From: Streptomyces natalensis ATCC 27448
Lineage (GTDB): Bacteria; Actinomycetota; Actinomycetes; Streptomycetales; Streptomycetaceae
Direction: 5' to 3'
Assembly: GCF_000935125.1 (NCBI RefSeq)
Contig: NZ_JRKI01000026.1
Location: 62,001 to 126,000 of the forward strand
Length of the DNA stretch: 64,000 bases
Shown here: piece after piece, positions 49,605 through 57,845 of the stretch
Position numbering within the stretch: position 1 is the first letter of the stretch
Layout of the letters: every line of letters begins with the position of its first letter
Notes under the pieces: generated by a model
Told to the model about the DNA's origin: nothing
What the model saw: only the letters and a program-made list of their open reading frames with translations
Databases searched by the model: none
Made by a program: the position numbers and the translations under genes

Positions 49605-50653
49605 CCGGGATCGCCACCGCGCTGACCGCGCTCGCCGGGGTACGGCATCCGATCGTGCAGACCGGAATGGGCTGGGTGGCCGGGCCCCGGCTGGTCTCGG
49701 CCGCGGCACAGGCGGGCGCGCTGGGGATCCTGGCGTCGGCGACCATGACCACCGGTCAGCTGCGGGCCGCGATCGGCGAGGTGCGCTCCCGTACGGACCG
49801 GCCGTTCGGGGTCAATCTGCGGGCGGATGCGGGCGATGCGGCCGAACGCGTCGGCATCCTCGTGGCGGAGAAGGTGCGCGTCGCGTCGTTCGCGCTGGCA
49901 CCCTCGCGGGAGCTGATCGCCCGGCTCAAGGACGCGGGCGTCGTCGTCATCTGCTCGGTCGGCGCCCGTCGGCACGCGGAGAAGGCCGCGGCCTGGGGCG
50001 CGGACGCGGTGATCGTCCAGGGCGGTGAGGGCGGCGGGCACACCGGGAGCGTCGCCACGACCGTGCTGCTCCCCCAGGTCGTCGACGCCGTGGACATCCC
50101 GGTCATCGCCGCGGGCGGTTTCTTCGACGGGCGGGGCCTGGTCGCCGCGCTGGCCTACGGCGCGGCCGGTATCGCGATGGGCACCCGCTTTCTGCTGACG
50201 TCGGACAGCACCGTGCCGCCGGCCGTGCAGGCCCGCTATCTGGCGGCGCAGGCCGCGGACATCACCGTCACCAGGAAGGTGGACGGGCTGCCGCACCGGA
50301 TGCTGCGCAGCGAACTGGTCGAGGCGCTGGAGCGCTCCGGCCGCACCGCCGCGCTCCTCACGGCGGTGCGGCATGCCGCATCGTTCCGGAAGCTGTCCGG
50401 ACTGAGCTGGGCGCAGATGGTGCGGGACGGCCTGGCGATGCGGCACGGCAAGGAGCTGACCTGGAGTCAGGTGCTGCTGGCAGCCAACACGCCGATGCTC
50501 CTGAAGGCATCGATGGTCGACGGCCGTACGGACCTCGGGGTGATGGCGTCGGGCCAGGTCGCCGGGGCGATCGAGGATCTGCCGTCGTGTGCGGAGCTGG
50601 TGGAGCGCCTCATGGCCGAGGCACGCGAGGCGCTGGGGGCACTGCCGCGCTGA
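49601..50653 (+). CDS. ipdC: IpdC, nitronate-monooxygenase-like flavoprotein
   Basis: A 350-aa FMN enzyme of the NMO/enoyl reductase fold: RHPIVQTGMGWVAGPRLVSA, GGEGGGHTGSVATTVLLPQV, IPVIAAGGFFDGRGLVAALA and GAAGIAMGTRFLLTSDS. In steroid degraders IpdC oxidises a hydroxylated C/D-ring CoA intermediate. GTG 49601 overlaps the ipdB stop. Last gene of the operon, ending 35 bases before the convergent thiolase. Confidence 0.8.
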   Translation: MTGIATALTALAGVRHPIVQTGMGWVAGPRLVSAAAQAGALGILASATMTTGQLRAAIGEVRSRTDRPFGVNLRADAGDAAERVGILVAEKVRVASFALAPSRELIARLKDAGVVVICSVGARRHAEKAAAWGADAVIVQGGEGGGHTGSVATTVLLPQVVDAVDIPVIAAGGFFDGRGLVAALAYGAAGIAMGTRFLLTSDSTVPPAVQARYLAAQAADITVTRKVDGLPHRMLRSELVEALERSGRTAALLTAVRHAASFRKLSGLSWAQMVRDGLAMRHGKELTWSQVLLAANTPMLLKASMVDGRTDLGVMASGQVAGAIEDLPSCAELVERLMAEAREALGALPR

Positions 50654-50688
50654 GGGGGTCCGGGCCCGGTGTCTCGGAGGCGCGCGGT

Positions 50689-51849
50689 TCAGAGCCGCTC
50701 GATGATGGTGACATTGGCCTGGCCGCCGCCCTCGCACATCGTCTGGAGCCCGAACCGCCCTCCGATGCGCTCCAGTTCGTGCAGCAGCGTCGTCATCAGC
50801 CGCACCCCGGTCGCGCCGAGCGGGTGCCCCAGGGCGATGGCGCCGCCGTTGACATTGACCTTCTCCGGGTCGGCGCCGGTCTCCTTCAGCCACGCCAGCA
50901 CCACCGGCGCAAAAGCCTCGTTGATCTCGACCAGGTCGATGTCGTCCAGCGTCATTCCGGCCTTCTTCAGCGCGTAGGCCGTGGCGGGGATCGGCGCGGA
51001 CAGCATCCGGATGGGGTCCTCGGCGCGTACGGAGAGGTGGTGGATGCGGGCGCGCGGGGTCAGACCGTGTTCGGAGAGTGCCCGCTCGGAGGCGAGGAGC
51101 ATCGCGGCGGCGCCGTCGGAGACCTGGGAGGAGACCGCCGCGGTCAGCCGGCCGCCCTCGACGAGGGGGGCCAGCGCGGCCATCTTCTCCAGGGAGGTGG
51201 TGCGGCGTGGGCCCTCGTCGGCGGTGACGTCGCCGTAGGGGACGATCTCCCGCGCGAAGCGGCCCTCGTCCATGGCGCGGACGGCCCGCTGATGGGAGCG
51301 CAGCGCGAACTCCTCCATCTCCCGTCGGCCGATGCCCCAGGTGGTGGCGATCAGTTCGGCGCCGTGGAACTGGTTGACGGGCGCTTCGCCGTAGCGGGCC
51401 CGCCAGCCGCCGGAGCCGGCGAACGGGCCCTCGGTCAGCCCCAGCGGCTCGGCGGCCTGCCGGCTGGCGTACGCGATCGGGACCTGCGACATGTTCTGGA
51501 CGCCGCCCGCGACGACGAGATCCTGGGTGCCGGAGAGCACGCCCTGGGCGGCGAAGTGGATCGCCTGCTGCGAGGAGCCGCACTGGCGGTCGACGGTGAC
51601 GCCGGGCACCTCCTCGGGCAGTCCGGCGGCCAGCCAGCAGGTGCGGGCGATGTCTCCGGCCTGCGGTCCGACGGCGTCCAGGCAGCCGAAGACGACGTCC
51701 TCGACGGCGGCGGGGTCGGCACCCGTACGGTCCATCAGGGCCGCGAGGACGTGCGCTCCGAGGTCGGCGGGGTGCACGGCGGCCAGGCCGCCGCCCTTCT
51801 TGCCCACGGGGGTGCGCAGCGCGCCGACGATATACGCCTCGGACATCAC
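50689..51849 (-). CDS. fadA6: FadA6-like thiolase
   Basis: This 386-aa thiolase shows the acyl-binding Cys in VDRQCGSSQQAIHFAAQGVL, the His loop NVNGGAIALGHPLGATGVRL and the second Cys in MCEGGGQANVTIIERL. FadA6 is the thiolase of the HIP ring pathway. It lies 3' of ipdF on the same strand, 110 bases apart. ATG 51849 begins MSEAYIVGALRTPVGKKGGG, the usual thiolase start. Confidence 0.85.
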   Translation of the reverse strand: MMSEAYIVGALRTPVGKKGGGLAAVHPADLGAHVLAALMDRTGADPAAVEDVVFGCLDAVGPQAGDIARTCWLAAGLPEEVPGVTVDRQCGSSQQAIHFAAQGVLSGTQDLVVAGGVQNMSQVPIAYASRQAAEPLGLTEGPFAGSGGWRARYGEAPVNQFHGAELIATTWGIGRREMEEFALRSHQRAVRAMDEGRFAREIVPYGDVTADEGPRRTTSLEKMAALAPLVEGGRLTAAVSSQVSDGAAAMLLASERALSEHGLTPRARIHHLSVRAEDPIRMLSAPIPATAYALKKAGMTLDDIDLVEINEAFAPVVLAWLKETGADPEKVNVNGGAIALGHPLGATGVRLMTTLLHELERIGGRFGLQTMCEGGGQANVTIIERL

Positions 51850-51958
51850 GGTCTCCTGTCATGAGTCTGCAAAGGGGCCGCCCGGTTCCGCAAGGTGCAC
51901 GGGGCGGGTCTCGGGCACGCGGGAGGGGCGGACCGAGCACCCGACGTGCTGCGAGGTC

Positions 51959-52759
51959 TCAGGCGTGCTGCGAGCTGACCGACACCGTCTCCCCGGTCAT
52001 GTACGAGGCGTAGTCGCCGGCCAGGAAGACGATGACGTTGGCGACCTCCCAGGGCTCGGCGTGGCGGCCGTACGCCTCCTTCTCGGTGAGTTGGGCCAGC
52101 AGCTCGGGGGTGGTGACCTTCACCAGATGGGGGTGCAGGGCCAGGCTCGGCGCGACCGCGTTGATCCGTACGCCGTGGGCGGCGGCCTCCAGGGCGGCGC
52201 AGCGGGTCAGGGCCATCACCCCGGCCTTGGCGGCGGCGTAGTGGGCCTGGCCGCGCTGGGCGCGCCAGCCGAGGACGGAGGCGTTGTTGACGATCACGCC
52301 GCCCTCGCCGGCGGCCTGCATCCGGCGCAGGGCGGCGCGGGTGCAGCGGAAGGTGCCGTTCAGGGTGACGTCCAGGACCCGGCCCCACTGGTCGTCGGTC
52401 ATCTCGACGAGGTCGGCGGTGCCGCCGAGTCCGGCGTTGTTGACGACGATGTCGAGCCGGCCGTGACGTTCCTCGGCGAGGTCGAACAGCGCGGTGACCT
52501 GCTCTTCGTCGGTGACATCGCAGGGCAGCCCGGCGACGCGGCCGGCGCCGAACTCCCCGGCCAGGGCCTCGGTGCTCTCCTTGAGCCGACGGGCGTGGGC
52601 GTCGCCGAGGACGATGCGGGCGCCCTCCTCCAGGAAGCGGCGCGCGGTGGCGCCGCCGATGCCCGCTCCGGCGGCGGCGGTGATCACGGCGGTCCGCCCG
52701 GCGAGCAGGTCATGACCGGGGACGTAGCGGGGCGGCGGCTGGGGGGTCGTGGGGTTCAT
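51959..52759 (-). CDS. ipdF: IpdF-like SDR
   Basis: A 266-aa SDR with a cofactor motif AVITAAAGAGIGGATARRFL, PCDVTDEEQVTALFDLAEER, IVVNNAGLGGTADLVEMTDD, QAHYAAAKAGVMALTRC and C-terminal MTGETVSVSSQHA. The AAAGAGIG loop and SSQHA end match IpdF (Rv3559c), which oxidises 5-hydroxy-HIP-CoA-type intermediates. Divergent from the second crotonase with a KstR2-like box between. Confidence 0.8.
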   Translation of the reverse strand: MNPTTPQPPPRYVPGHDLLAGRTAVITAAAGAGIGGATARRFLEEGARIVLGDAHARRLKESTEALAGEFGAGRVAGLPCDVTDEEQVTALFDLAEERHGRLDIVVNNAGLGGTADLVEMTDDQWGRVLDVTLNGTFRCTRAALRRMQAAGEGGVIVNNASVLGWRAQRGQAHYAAAKAGVMALTRCAALEAAAHGVRINAVAPSLALHPHLVKVTTPELLAQLTEKEAYGRHAEPWEVANVIVFLAGDYASYMTGETVSVSSQHA

Positions 52760-52831
52760 GGGCGGGCCTCCTTGCGGAAGCTCTCGGCGGCGGACGGGGC
52801 CTCGACGCTGCTCATGACGGTACGTTAATCT

Positions 52832-52845
52832 ACCAAACACTTGTT
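52832..52845. promoter_or_regulatory. Second KstR2-like operator
   Basis: ACCAAACACTTGTT matches AnCAAGnnCTTGnT except one base (A for G at position 6). It lies between ipdF and the second crotonase, 18 bases before the latter's start. Confidence 0.6.
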
Positions 52846-52863
52846 AGGGAAGGAGGGCGGGCG

Positions 52864-53715
52864 ATGACCGCCACCCCGGACGACGAGCCGGTGCACTACG
52901 CACGCCAGGGGCCGATCGCGACCGTCACCATGAACCGGCCGGACTACCGCAACGCCCAGAACTCCGCGATGACCTACGCCCTCGACCGCGCCTTCTACCG
53001 CGCCGCCGACGACGGCGAGGTCAAGGTCGTCGTCCTGGCCGGCGCGGGCCGGCACTTCTCCGCGGGCCATGACATCGGCAGCCCCCAGCGCGATGCCCAC
53101 CTCCCCTTCGAGCGCCGGGCGGGCCTGTGGTGGGACCACTCCGACAAGGAGGGGGCCGAGAGCCGGTTCGCCCGCGAGTCCGAGGTCTATCTCGGGATGT
53201 GCCGCCGCTGGCGCGAGCTGCCCAAGCCGGTGATCGCCTCGGTCCAAGGGGCCTGTGTGGCGGGCGGGTTGATGCTCGCCTGGATCTGTGACCTGATCAT
53301 CGCCGCCGACGACGCCTTCTTCGCCGATCCCGTCGTCCGGATGGGCATCCCCGGCGTCGAGTACTTCGCCCACCCCTGGGTGATGCCGCCGCGGATCGCC
53401 AAGGAGTTCCTCTACACCGGCGACCGGATGAGCGCCCGGCGGGCGTACGAGGTCGGCATGGTCAACCGTGTGGTCCCCCGCGACGAACTCGCCGTCCGCA
53501 CCGAGGAGTTGGCGCTGCGTATCGCCGGGATGCCGCGGCTCGGGCTGGCCCTGGCCAAACGCGCCGTCAACCAGGCCGAGGACCTCCAGGGCCTGCACAC
53601 CGGGCTGGACTCCGTCTTCGGCCTGCACCATCTCGCCCATGCGCACAACGCCGAGACGTCCCGGGACGCGCTCGGCGGGATGGACATCGCGCGGATGAAG
53701 GAGGCCGGTTCCTGA
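52864..53715 (+). CDS. Enoyl-CoA hydratase/isomerase family protein
   Basis: A 283-aa crotonase: VTMNRPDYRNAQNSAMTYAL, LAGAGRHFSAGHDIGSPQRD, KPVIASVQGACVAGGLMLAW and PVVRMGIPGVEYFAHPWVM. It may act as the hydratase partner of the two dehydrogenases behind it; EchA13 is a comparable KstR2-pathway enzyme, but I cannot assign that name. Strong GGAGG site. Overlaps the next gene by TGATG. Confidence 0.8.
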   Translation: MTATPDDEPVHYARQGPIATVTMNRPDYRNAQNSAMTYALDRAFYRAADDGEVKVVVLAGAGRHFSAGHDIGSPQRDAHLPFERRAGLWWDHSDKEGAESRFARESEVYLGMCRRWRELPKPVIASVQGACVAGGLMLAWICDLIIAADDAFFADPVVRMGIPGVEYFAHPWVMPPRIAKEFLYTGDRMSARRAYEVGMVNRVVPRDELAVRTEELALRIAGMPRLGLALAKRAVNQAEDLQGLHTGLDSVFGLHHLAHAHNAETSRDALGGMDIARMKEAGS

Positions 53716-54884
53716 TGGACCTGGACTTCACCGACGCCGAGGAGGCGTTCCGCGGCGAGGCCCGCGCCTGGCTCGCCGCGCACGTCCCGGCCACGCCGCT
53801 GCCGTCCCTGGAGACCGCGGAGGGCTTCGCCGCCCACCGCGCATGGGAGCGCCGGCTCGCCGCGGACCGCTGGTCGGCCGTCTCCTGGCCCACGGAGTAC
53901 GGCGGCCGGGGCGCCTCGCTGCTGGAGTGGCTGATCTTCGAGGAGGAGTACTACGCGGCGGGCGCACCCGGCCGGGTCGGCCAGAACGGGATCAGCCTCC
54001 TCGCCCCCACCCTCTTCGCGCACGGCACCGAGGAGCAGCGCGCCCGCATCCTGGGGCCCATGGCATGCGGCGAGGAGATCTGGGCGCAGGCGTGGTCCGA
54101 GCCGGAGGCGGGCTCGGACCTGGCCTCGCTGCGGTCGACGGCCGTCCGCACCGACGGCGGCTGGCTGCTGCGCGGTCAGAAGACCTGGTCCTCGCGCGCC
54201 GCCTTCGCCGACCGCGCCTTCGGGCTCTTCCGCAGCGAGCCGGGCACCCCCCGGCCGCACCAGGGGCTGACCTACCTCATGTTCCCACTGGACGCCCCGG
54301 GGGTGACGGTCCGTCCGATCGGCCGGCTCGACGGCAAACCCGCCTTCGCCGAGCTCTTCCTCGACGAGGTCTTCGTCCCGGACGCGGACGTGATCGGCGA
54401 GCCGGGACAGGGCTGGCGGGTCGCGATGAGCACGGCGGGCAACGAGCGCGGGCTGACGCTGCGCAGCCCCGGCCGGTTCACCGCCGCGGCAGACCGGCTG
54501 ACCGCGCTGTGGCGCGCCGGCGCGGCCCCGTCCGACACCGCGCTGCGCGACCGGGTCGCCGACGCCGTGATCGGCGCCCGCGCCTACCAGCTCTTCACCT
54601 ACGCCAACGCCTCCCGGCTCGCCTCCGGGGCGTCCCTCGGCGCCGAATCCAGCCTCAACAAGGTCTTCTGGTCCGAACTGGACATCGCCCTGCACGAAAC
54701 CGCACTCGATCTGCTCGGCCCGTACGGCGCCCTCGCCGATGACGCCAACGACTCGCCGGAAAACGGGAGTTGGGCGGAGGGCTACACCTTCTCCCTCGCC
54801 GGGCCGATCTACGCGGGCACCAACGAGATCCAGCGCGACATCATCGCCGAGCGGCTGCTCGGGCTGCCGAAGGGACGCCGGTGA
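53715..54884 (+). CDS. Acyl-CoA dehydrogenase (large subunit type)
   Basis: A 389-aa flavoprotein dehydrogenase: WSAVSWPTEYGGRGASLLEW, QAWSEPEAGSDLASLRSTAV (FAD/substrate loop), GQKTWSSRAAFADRAFGLFR and AGTNEIQRDIIAERLLGLPK at the C-terminus. It pairs with the next gene, as do heteromeric FadE pairs in steroid degraders (for example FadE31-33), and introduces a double bond in a HIP-derived acyl-CoA. Joined to both neighbours by TGATG overlaps. Confidence 0.85.
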   Translation: MDLDFTDAEEAFRGEARAWLAAHVPATPLPSLETAEGFAAHRAWERRLAADRWSAVSWPTEYGGRGASLLEWLIFEEEYYAAGAPGRVGQNGISLLAPTLFAHGTEEQRARILGPMACGEEIWAQAWSEPEAGSDLASLRSTAVRTDGGWLLRGQKTWSSRAAFADRAFGLFRSEPGTPRPHQGLTYLMFPLDAPGVTVRPIGRLDGKPAFAELFLDEVFVPDADVIGEPGQGWRVAMSTAGNERGLTLRSPGRFTAAADRLTALWRAGAAPSDTALRDRVADAVIGARAYQLFTYANASRLASGASLGAESSLNKVFWSELDIALHETALDLLGPYGALADDANDSPENGSWAEGYTFSLAGPIYAGTNEIQRDIIAERLLGLPKGRR

Positions 54885-55909
54885 TGCACTTCCTCCTGAC
54901 CGCCGAGCAGCGGGAGTTCGGCCGGACGCTGGACGGCATGCTGGGCGCCTGTGGAACCCCGTCCACCATCCGGGCCTGGGCGTCGGGCGATCCCAAGCCG
55001 GGACGCGAGGTGTGGACGCGGCTCGCGGCGGCGGGGGTGTTCGGGCTCGCGGTGCCGCAGGAGCACGGCGGGACTGGCCTGCTGCCCGTCGAACTGGCCG
55101 TGGCTTTCGGCGAGTTGGGACGTCATGCGGTGCCCGGTCCGCTGGCCGAGACGGTGGCAGCGGCGGCGTTCCTCGGACGCCTGGGCGACCGTCCGGCGGC
55201 CGCCGCATGGCTGCCCAAGATCGCCTCCGGCGAGGCCGTCATCAGCCTGTGCATGGACGGGCCGTACGCCCTGGACGCGGACGCCGCCGATGCCGTCCTC
55301 ACCGTCCGGGACGACAGCGTCCACCGCACCGCACGCCATGGCCCCGTCCAGCCCTGCCTGGACCCGGCCCGCCGACTGGCCCGCCCCCTGGACGGCGCCC
55401 TCCTCGCCCGCGGCCCGGCGGTGACCGCGGCCGCCGCGCACGCCCTCGTCGTCGCACGGCTGGTCACGGCGGCCCAGTGCCTGGGGCTGGGCCGCGCCCT
55501 GCTGGACGGCACGGTCTCCTACGCCGGACAGCGCACCCAGTTCGGCGTGCCCATCGGCTCCTTCCAGGCGGTCAAACACCGCCTCGCCGACACCCTGATC
55601 GCCCTGGAGTTCGCCGAGCCGCTGGTGCATGCGGCCGCGCTGGCCCTGGCAGCGGATGCCCCCTCGGCCGCCCGGGAGGCCGCCGCGGCGAAGGCGGCCG
55701 CCGGCGAGGCGGCGTACGCCGCGGCCCGTACCGCGCTCCAGCTGCACGGCGCCCTCGGCTACACCGACGAACTCGACCTCTCCCTGTGGATCCGCAAGGC
55801 CCGCGCCCTGCGGGACGCCTGGGGCACACCCGCCGAGTGCCGGGCCCGCGTCCTGGCGGACCGGCCGGGCGGCACCGGCCCGGCGTACGCCCTCGGGGAG
55901 CGCGCATGA
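54884..55909 (+). CDS. Acyl-CoA dehydrogenase (small subunit type)
   Basis: A 341-aa, shorter acyl-CoA dehydrogenase: MHFLLTAEQREFGRTLDGML, FGLAVPQEHGGTGLLPVELA, TQFGVPIGSFQAVKHRLADT and QLHGALGYTDELDLSLWIRK. It lacks parts of the FAD-binding loop, as is usual for the second subunit of alpha2-beta2 FadE enzymes in steroid degradation. Coupled to the preceding gene. Confidence 0.8.
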   Translation: MHFLLTAEQREFGRTLDGMLGACGTPSTIRAWASGDPKPGREVWTRLAAAGVFGLAVPQEHGGTGLLPVELAVAFGELGRHAVPGPLAETVAAAAFLGRLGDRPAAAAWLPKIASGEAVISLCMDGPYALDADAADAVLTVRDDSVHRTARHGPVQPCLDPARRLARPLDGALLARGPAVTAAAAHALVVARLVTAAQCLGLGRALLDGTVSYAGQRTQFGVPIGSFQAVKHRLADTLIALEFAEPLVHAAALALAADAPSAAREAAAAKAAAGEAAYAAARTALQLHGALGYTDELDLSLWIRKARALRDAWGTPAECRARVLADRPGGTGPAYALGERA

Positions 55910-56082
55910 GCGAGCGCAGCGAGCTGGGGCACGAGCCCGGCGAACGGGGCCATCCGCGGGTGCCGTTGCGGCGCGTCGGGCGGGCGGACATGGTGGCGGA
56001 GCTGGTGCGTTTTCCGGCCTCGGACGCCTCGGCGTACCTCACCGGCGCCGAGATCGCCGTGGACGGCGGGCTGACCACCTGA
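55906..56082 (+). pseudogene. C-terminal SDR remnant
   Basis: A 58-codon frame overlapping the FadE stop (ATGA) starts MSERSELGHEPGERG and ends ASDASAYLTGAEIAVDGGLT. The second half is the last 35 residues of a FabG-type SDR (GRADMVAELVRFPASDAS then the VDGG end); the cofactor and catalytic regions are absent. It looks like a deletion remnant of an SDR gene that once closed this operon. Confidence 0.65.
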
Positions 56083-56212
56083 CGGAGCAACGGACCGGCC
56101 GGGCCGGCTGCGTCCACCCGCCCGGGCTCATACGTTCGGGGCCGCCCCGGTGGCCCGCCCCGTCCGCCGGCCGGAGGCTGGGAGCGCATCCGTCCACCGC
56201 AAGGGAGCCCCC

Positions 56213-56938
56213 ATGGCCACCGCCGCCCCGCCCGCCCTCCGCTACGACGGGCTGAGCGCCCTGTTCATCAACTGCACCCTCAAGCGCTCCCCCGAGACCA
56301 GCAACACCGAGGGCCTGATCGACAAGAGCCGGGGCATCATGGCGGACGCCGGTGCCGCCACCGAGGTCCTGCGCGCCGTCGACCACGACATCGCCACCGG
56401 CGTCTGGCCGGACATGACCGAGCACGGCTGGACGTCGGATGCCTGGCCGCAGCTGTACGAGAAGGTGACGGCCGCCGACATCCTCGTCCTCTGCGGCCCG
56501 ATCTGGCTCGGCGACAACAGCTCCGTCATGAAGCAGGTCATCGAGCGGCTCTACGCCTGCTCCAGCGTCCTCAACGACCGCGGCCAGTACGCCTACTACG
56601 GCCGGGCCGGCGGCTGTCTGATCACCGGCAACGAGGACGGCATCAAACACTGCTCCATGAACGTCCTCTACAGCCTCCAGCACCTCGGCTACACCATCCC
56701 GCCCCAGGCCGACGCCGGCTGGATCGGCGAGGCCGGGCCCGGGCCCTCGTATCTGGACCCGGGCTCGGGCGGCCCGGAGAACGACTTCACCAACCGCAAC
56801 ACGACCTTCATGACCTGGAACCTGATGCATATCGCGGCGATGCTCAAGGCCGCCGGCGGCATCCCCGCCCACGGCAACCGGCGCACGGAGTGGGACGCGG
56901 GCTGCCAGGGGGACTCACCCAACCCCGAACACCGCTGA
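56213..56938 (+). CDS. NAD(P)H-dependent FMN reductase/flavodoxin-like protein
   Basis: A 241-aa flavodoxin-fold protein: LSALFINCTLKRSPETSNTE at the N-terminus, ADILVLCGPIWLGDNSSVMK in the FMN-binding region, GRAGGCLITGNEDGIKHCSM in the core. It resembles the NADPH-dependent FMN reductase/WrbA group. Good AAGGGAG site before ATG 56213. Not obviously tied to the steroid genes. Confidence 0.75.
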   Translation: MATAAPPALRYDGLSALFINCTLKRSPETSNTEGLIDKSRGIMADAGAATEVLRAVDHDIATGVWPDMTEHGWTSDAWPQLYEKVTAADILVLCGPIWLGDNSSVMKQVIERLYACSSVLNDRGQYAYYGRAGGCLITGNEDGIKHCSMNVLYSLQHLGYTIPPQADAGWIGEAGPGPSYLDPGSGGPENDFTNRNTTFMTWNLMHIAAMLKAAGGIPAHGNRRTEWDAGCQGDSPNPEHR

Positions 56939-56968
56939 ACGCCGCCGCAGGACGGGAGACCGGGCGCC

Positions 56969-57694
56969 CTAGTGGGCGGCCTCCCGCAGCGCCTTGTTCA
57001 CGATCGCCTCCAGACGGGCGTGGTGCGCGCCGCGCCAGTAGACCCGGCCGCAGGAGGTGCACTGCGCGAAGACGTCGTAGGTGCGCTGGGTGCCGCCCTC
57101 CAGACGCTCCTGGACGGAGTCCTTGTCGGCGTCCGTCAGGGCGCCGTTGCAGGCGGTGCAGCGGGTCCAGGGGGCCAGGGCGGGGGCGAAGCGCCGCAGG
57201 ACGTCGTCGAGTTGGTCCTCGGGGCGGTCGCTGTAGACATAGGCGCCGGCCCAGATCTCGCGCCGGCGCAGCAGCCCGCGGTCCCGGGACAGGAGCACCC
57301 GCCGCTCCTTCGCCGAGTGGGCGGCGAGCGCGGCATCGCCCGGGTCCTCGTTGGTGTACGCCGCGTCGACGCCGAGCAGCCGCAGCCGCCGCGCCAGGGT
57401 GCCGAGGTGGACGTCGAGCAGGAAGCGCAGGGGCGCGCCGGGGATCTGCTGGGGACGTGCGACGGCGCACACCTCGACCCGTTCGTCCGCCCGCGGGATG
57501 TGGGAGACGGGGAGCTCTCGGCCGTCGACGAGCAGCCGGCCGACCTCGGTGAGCGGGACGCCCAGGGACTCGATGACATGACCGAGCGTGGCGGCCCCGT
57601 CGGTCACGACGCGGCGGCCCGCCGGGGTGCGGCCTGCCGTGAGGAAGAGGTACAGGTCGGGCGGGAATGTCACATGGATCTCGGGACCGTTCAC
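56969..57694 (-). CDS. Mut7-C RNase-like protein with ubiquitin-like start
   Basis: A 241-aa protein with an N-terminal Mut7-C-type ubiquitin-like domain (ATLGHVIESLGVPLTEVGRL, then LVDGRELPVS) and a PIN-like Mut7-C RNase domain (RFLLDVHLGTLARRLRLLGV; RVLLSRDRGLLRRREIW). A C-terminal zinc motif WTRCTACNGALT ... FAQCTSCGRVYWRGAHH follows. Bacterial members are predicted RNases of unknown target. The GTG at 57694 is the best start but has no clear ribosome site. Confidence 0.75.
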   Translation of the reverse strand: MNGPEIHVTFPPDLYLFLTAGRTPAGRRVVTDGAATLGHVIESLGVPLTEVGRLLVDGRELPVSHIPRADERVEVCAVARPQQIPGAPLRFLLDVHLGTLARRLRLLGVDAAYTNEDPGDAALAAHSAKERRVLLSRDRGLLRRREIWAGAYVYSDRPEDQLDDVLRRFAPALAPWTRCTACNGALTDADKDSVQERLEGGTQRTYDVFAQCTSCGRVYWRGAHHARLEAIVNKALREAAH

Positions 57695-57845
57695 GCGGCC
57701 AGCATGCCATCGGGGGCGGGGACGGGCCACGGAATACCCCCGGCATCGCGGCGGCCGCCGGGTCCACGACCGTTTGCGGGCCGGACCGTGCGGTCAACGT
57801 GCCTGATCCGCCCGCCCGTTGGGCCCGCAGTCGGCTCGCCTCACC

